From assembly GCF_000002235.5 (NCBI RefSeq), contig NW_022145554.1:1395501-1459500 (forward strand): a stretch of DNA of 64,000 bases, written 5' to 3'. Below, one piece after another: positions 63,601-64,000 of this stretch. A program made the position numbers and the translations under genes. Source of the DNA: Strongylocentrotus purpuratus. Taxonomy: Eukaryota; Echinodermata; Echinoidea; Camarodonta; Strongylocentrotidae. A model generated the notes under the pieces. It did no database searches, was not told the DNA's origin, and saw only the letters and a list, made by a program, of their open reading frames with translations. Numbering within the stretch: position 1 is the first letter of the stretch; every line of letters starts with the position of its first letter.

Positions 63601-63636
63601 GACTGCATACTATCATATTCAATTATTCCATGACCC
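54492..63636 (-). CDS. PUF60: PUF60 (poly(U)-binding splicing factor, half-pint) homologue, C-terminal part
   Basis: Six exons on the minus strand (63534-63636, 61582-61686, 60524-60704, 59143-59432, 57605-57794, 54492-54601) join in phase to 325 residues and a TGA stop. The N-terminal exons (RRM1 and most of RRM2) lie beyond the right edge; human PUF60 is about 559 residues. PUF60 binds polypyrimidine tracts, cooperates with U2AF65 and helps select 3' splice sites in the nucleus. Visible parts are the end of RRM2 ([20 protein letters not shown] then [13 protein letters not shown]), an Ala/Pro/Met-rich linker ([16 protein letters not shown]), the block [17 protein letters not shown], and the C-terminal UHM, starting [20 protein letters not shown] and ending with the UHM R-x-F motif (SRWFGGR) and [13 protein letters not shown]. 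Every intron in the window carries one copy of a snoRNA-like sequence. Confidence 0.95.
54829..54895. repeat. Near-perfect 67-nt hairpin in the last PUF60 intron
   Basis: The left arm 54829-54851 and right arm 54873-54895 are exact reverse complements (23 bp, containing TTAGTGCGGTGGGGCTTT). After one C/T mismatch a further 8 bp pair around a 3-nt loop. A related single arm, AAAGCCCCACCGTACT, occurs at about 54686. It could be a recent foldback MITE or a small-RNA-producing hairpin. Confidence 0.9.
56636..56752. mobile_element. Short MITE with GGGCCCCGTCTTACAAAGAG terminus
   Basis: The left end has GGGCCCCGTCTTACAAAGAG and continues TTACTACATCAATCGG. The right end has the inverted CGATTGATATTAACTCTTTG, with its outermost bases degraded. 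It lies in the last PUF60 intron. Confidence 0.55.
56945..57020 (-). ncRNA. C/D-box snoRNA-like copy 1 (PUF60 intron 54602-57604)
   Basis: On the minus strand: box C ATGATGA at 57010-57016, box D CTGA at 56948-56951 (69 nt from box C to box D), and a short closing stem AGC/GCT outside the boxes. An 11-nt element complementary to rRNA GGTGTCCTAAG lies at 56989-56999. A perfect internal CTGA (D') at 56986-56989 follows the guide. This is the only copy with a perfect D'. Confidence 0.8.
57055..57235 (+). mobile_element. tRNA-derived SINE
   Basis: A-box-like TTGGCTCTCAATCCAAGGGG, then B-box-like GAGGTTTCAAATCCCAG. The body has GTCCTTTTGCAAGATATTAA, CCACTTTCCACCCGGA and GTACCCAGTAGGATGTGAAA, as in the copy at 8815-8990. 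It lies 35 bp beyond snoRNA-like copy 1 and is antisense to PUF60. Confidence 0.65.
57605..57794 (-). CDS. PUF60: PUF60 exon (UHM first part)
   Basis: It encodes [20 protein letters not shown] then [20 protein letters not shown] and [20 protein letters not shown]. It is about 85% identical to the human UHM over this stretch by eye. The acceptor is AATTGCAG and the donor GCGG|GTAAGA. Confidence 0.97.
57845..58105. repeat. Intron block duplicated at 63740-64000
   Basis: Shared strings in the same orientation include GCTGCAATCATAATTATAAA, TTAGGTCAGTCAGGAATCC, TATGATTGGAAATC and GGGGAAAATGAGTATG. In both places the block sits 50-105 bp from a PUF60 3' splice site. Confidence 0.9.
58196..58350 (-). 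repeat. Larger duplicated block containing snoRNA-like copy 2 (partner at 61890-62048)
   Basis: Outside the snoRNA-like core, the flank AAAGTAATAATTAATACTAA, the following ACAGGTCTTT, and AGCCAAAGGGTGTA are shared with 61908-61975. Copies 2 and 5 are therefore recent duplicates compared with the others. Confidence 0.85.
58276..58351 (-). ncRNA. C/D-box snoRNA-like copy 2 (PUF60 intron 57795-59142)
   Basis: Box C ATGATGA at 58341-58347; box D CTGA at 58280-58283; closing stem TGC/GCA. The rRNA-complementary element is at 58320-58330. A C'-like TGATATGA lies inside. A 25-nt poly-G run starts 16 bp beyond it at 58367. Confidence 0.8.
58367..58397 (+). repeat. Poly-G run
   Basis: Twenty-five consecutive G followed by A and five more G. 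It is poly-C in PUF60 pre-mRNA. Confidence 0.95.
58790..59062. mobile_element. MITE copy, reversed (same family as 20008-20299)
   Basis: The plus strand carries the reverse complement of that family's core: TTCCACATCAAGAACATAAA, ATGCCTTTTAAAATAACTTT and AGATAAGTTCAACTTAGGA. The outer GTGTTTC ends are degraded. Confidence 0.7.
59143..59432 (-). CDS. PUF60: PUF60 exon (linker and conserved [10 protein letters not shown] block)
   Basis: It starts [19 protein letters not shown], carries an Ala/Met-rich stretch and the acidic [17 protein letters not shown], and ends [19 protein letters not shown]. Human has [19 protein letters not shown]. The donor is GAT|GTAAGT. Confidence 0.95.
60097..60172 (-). 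ncRNA. C/D-box snoRNA-like copy 3 (PUF60 intron 59433-60523)
   Basis: Box C at 60162-60168; box D at 60101-60104; rRNA-complementary element at 60141-60151. The segment just before box D differs from copies 2 and 5 (GGCTTTGAGT versus GGCTTTTTGT), while the boxes and the guide are unchanged. Confidence 0.8.
60524..60704 (-). CDS. PUF60: PUF60 exon (linker)
   Basis: It encodes [20 protein letters not shown] and continues to [16 protein letters not shown]. The end matches human LPQAVMAAQAPGVITG. The acceptor is ATTAG and the donor ACTG|GTGAGT. Confidence 0.9.
61381..61460 (-). ncRNA. C/D-box snoRNA-like copy 4 (PUF60 intron 60705-61581)
   Basis: Box C at 61449-61455; box D at 61385-61388 (71 nt from box C to box D, one A inserted in two places). 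The rRNA-complementary element is intact at 61427-61437. It is the most diverged copy near box D (AAAGCTTTGTTT). Confidence 0.78.
61582..61686 (-). CDS. PUF60: PUF60 exon (alanine-rich linker)
   Basis: 35 codons, phase 0 in and out: [18 protein letters not shown] then [17 protein letters not shown]. The second part is identical to human [16 protein letters not shown], notable for such low complexity. Confidence 0.92.
61973..62049 (-). ncRNA. C/D-box snoRNA-like copy 5 (PUF60 intron 61687-63533)
   Basis: Box C at 62038-62044; box D at 61977-61980; closing stem TGC/GCA. The rRNA-complementary element is at 62017-62027. The 68-nt core is identical to copy 2. Confidence 0.8.
62260..63400. mobile_element. 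Repeat element with a 157-bp tandem array and CCTCCG-rich ends
   Basis: The marker CTCCAAAATCTAATCAG recurs at 62744, 62901, 63058 and 63215 (exact 157-bp period). More diverged units lie at 62390-62730. It is bounded by GATGCCTCCGTTATAG at the left and by GGACGGACGTACGGACGGAC, then ATGATGCCTCCGGCACC and GGTGGCGGAGGCAT, at the right. It has no coding capacity. It sits in the PUF60 intron next to snoRNA-like copy 5. Confidence 0.85.
63534..63636 (-). CDS. PUF60: PUF60 exon (end of RRM2)
   Basis: It encodes [20 protein letters not shown] then [14 protein letters not shown], matching human [20 protein letters not shown] and [14 protein letters not shown]. The acceptor TTTAG and donor AGG|GTAAGT are intact. 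The first base completes a codon from an exon outside the window. Confidence 0.95.
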
Positions 63637-63739
63637 CTAAAGGAAGAGAGGAAGATGAAGGTGAAAATAACACTTAACACATTGCCTGGTGTCCCATGTA
63701 TTAAGCCTATGGAAATGAATCCTTCAGTAGTTAAAGTAT

Positions 63740-64000
63740 TGAAGGGATTGGGTATCTTTGCCTCAGATTCTAGACAAAACCTGGATTTAGCTCATGCTGC
63801 AATCATAATTATAAACTTTTAGGTCAGTCAGGAATCCCATGACTTTTACAAGCCGATTTTCTGAATGATTATGAAGATATATGTGATTGGAAATCGAAAT
63901 TTAAAAAACACTAGTCTACAGGGGAAAATGAGTATGGTAAAACCGGTCACTCAAAGGTTTTTTAAAACTTTTTTGAGGCACTCCATGCTCACTTTGAAGC
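63740..64000. repeat. Duplicate of intron block 57845-58105, cut by the window edge
   Basis: Same orientation and order of shared strings as 57845-58105; it begins about 105 bp beyond the PUF60 exon 63534-63636 and runs to the window end. Confidence 0.9.

Overview
This is eukaryotic, AT-rich nuclear DNA carrying three split protein-coding genes in a dense background of small transposable-element remnants and microsatellites. Conserved GT-AG introns, the protein sequences (closest in my recollection to deuterostome homologues), and many short foldback elements, poly-C/poly-G runs and tRNA-derived SINEs suggest a marine invertebrate, most likely an echinoderm such as a sea urchin. The species call is an inference.

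Layout. (1) Positions 282-7224, + strand: the last six exons of a TTF2/lodestar-like SNF2-family ATPase. It has damaged helicase motifs V and VI, a poly-lysine insertion and a tandemly duplicated exon tail, so it is a diverged paralogue or a decaying copy. (2) Positions 7225-13300: intergenic, with two copies of a ~510-bp TTAA-flanked element, other inverted repeats and a SINE. (3) Positions 16826-47579, - strand: a complete 12-exon coding sequence for the FYVE-finger protein LST2/ZFYVE28 (997 aa predicted; all splice phases close). Its large introns hold foldback elements, including two nested hAT-like insertions with intact target-site duplications. A ~60-bp repeat array straddles its stop codon. 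(4) Positions 47580-51970: intergenic, with simple repeats, a polypurine tract and a SINE. (5) Positions 54492 to beyond 63636, - strand: the C-terminal 325 residues of the splicing factor PUF60 (end of RRM2, alanine-rich linker, C-terminal UHM/RRM3). The N-terminal half lies beyond the right edge.

The most striking feature is inside PUF60. Each of the five introns fully contained in the window carries exactly one ~75-nt copy of the same sequence, always in host sense. Every copy has an ATGATGA box C at its 5' end, a CTGA box D at its 3' end and a short closing stem. All five keep an invariant 11-nt element that is the reverse complement of GGTGTCCTAAG, a conserved stretch of large-subunit rRNA. 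This reads as an intron-encoded C/D-box snoRNA family with one copy per intron, hosted by a splicing-factor gene. A duplicated intron block next to the right edge predicts a sixth copy just outside the window.

No rRNA gene, convincing tRNA gene, CRISPR array or intact transposase gene was seen. A short reverse-transcriptase fragment lies inside the nested element at 37.5-38.8 kb.
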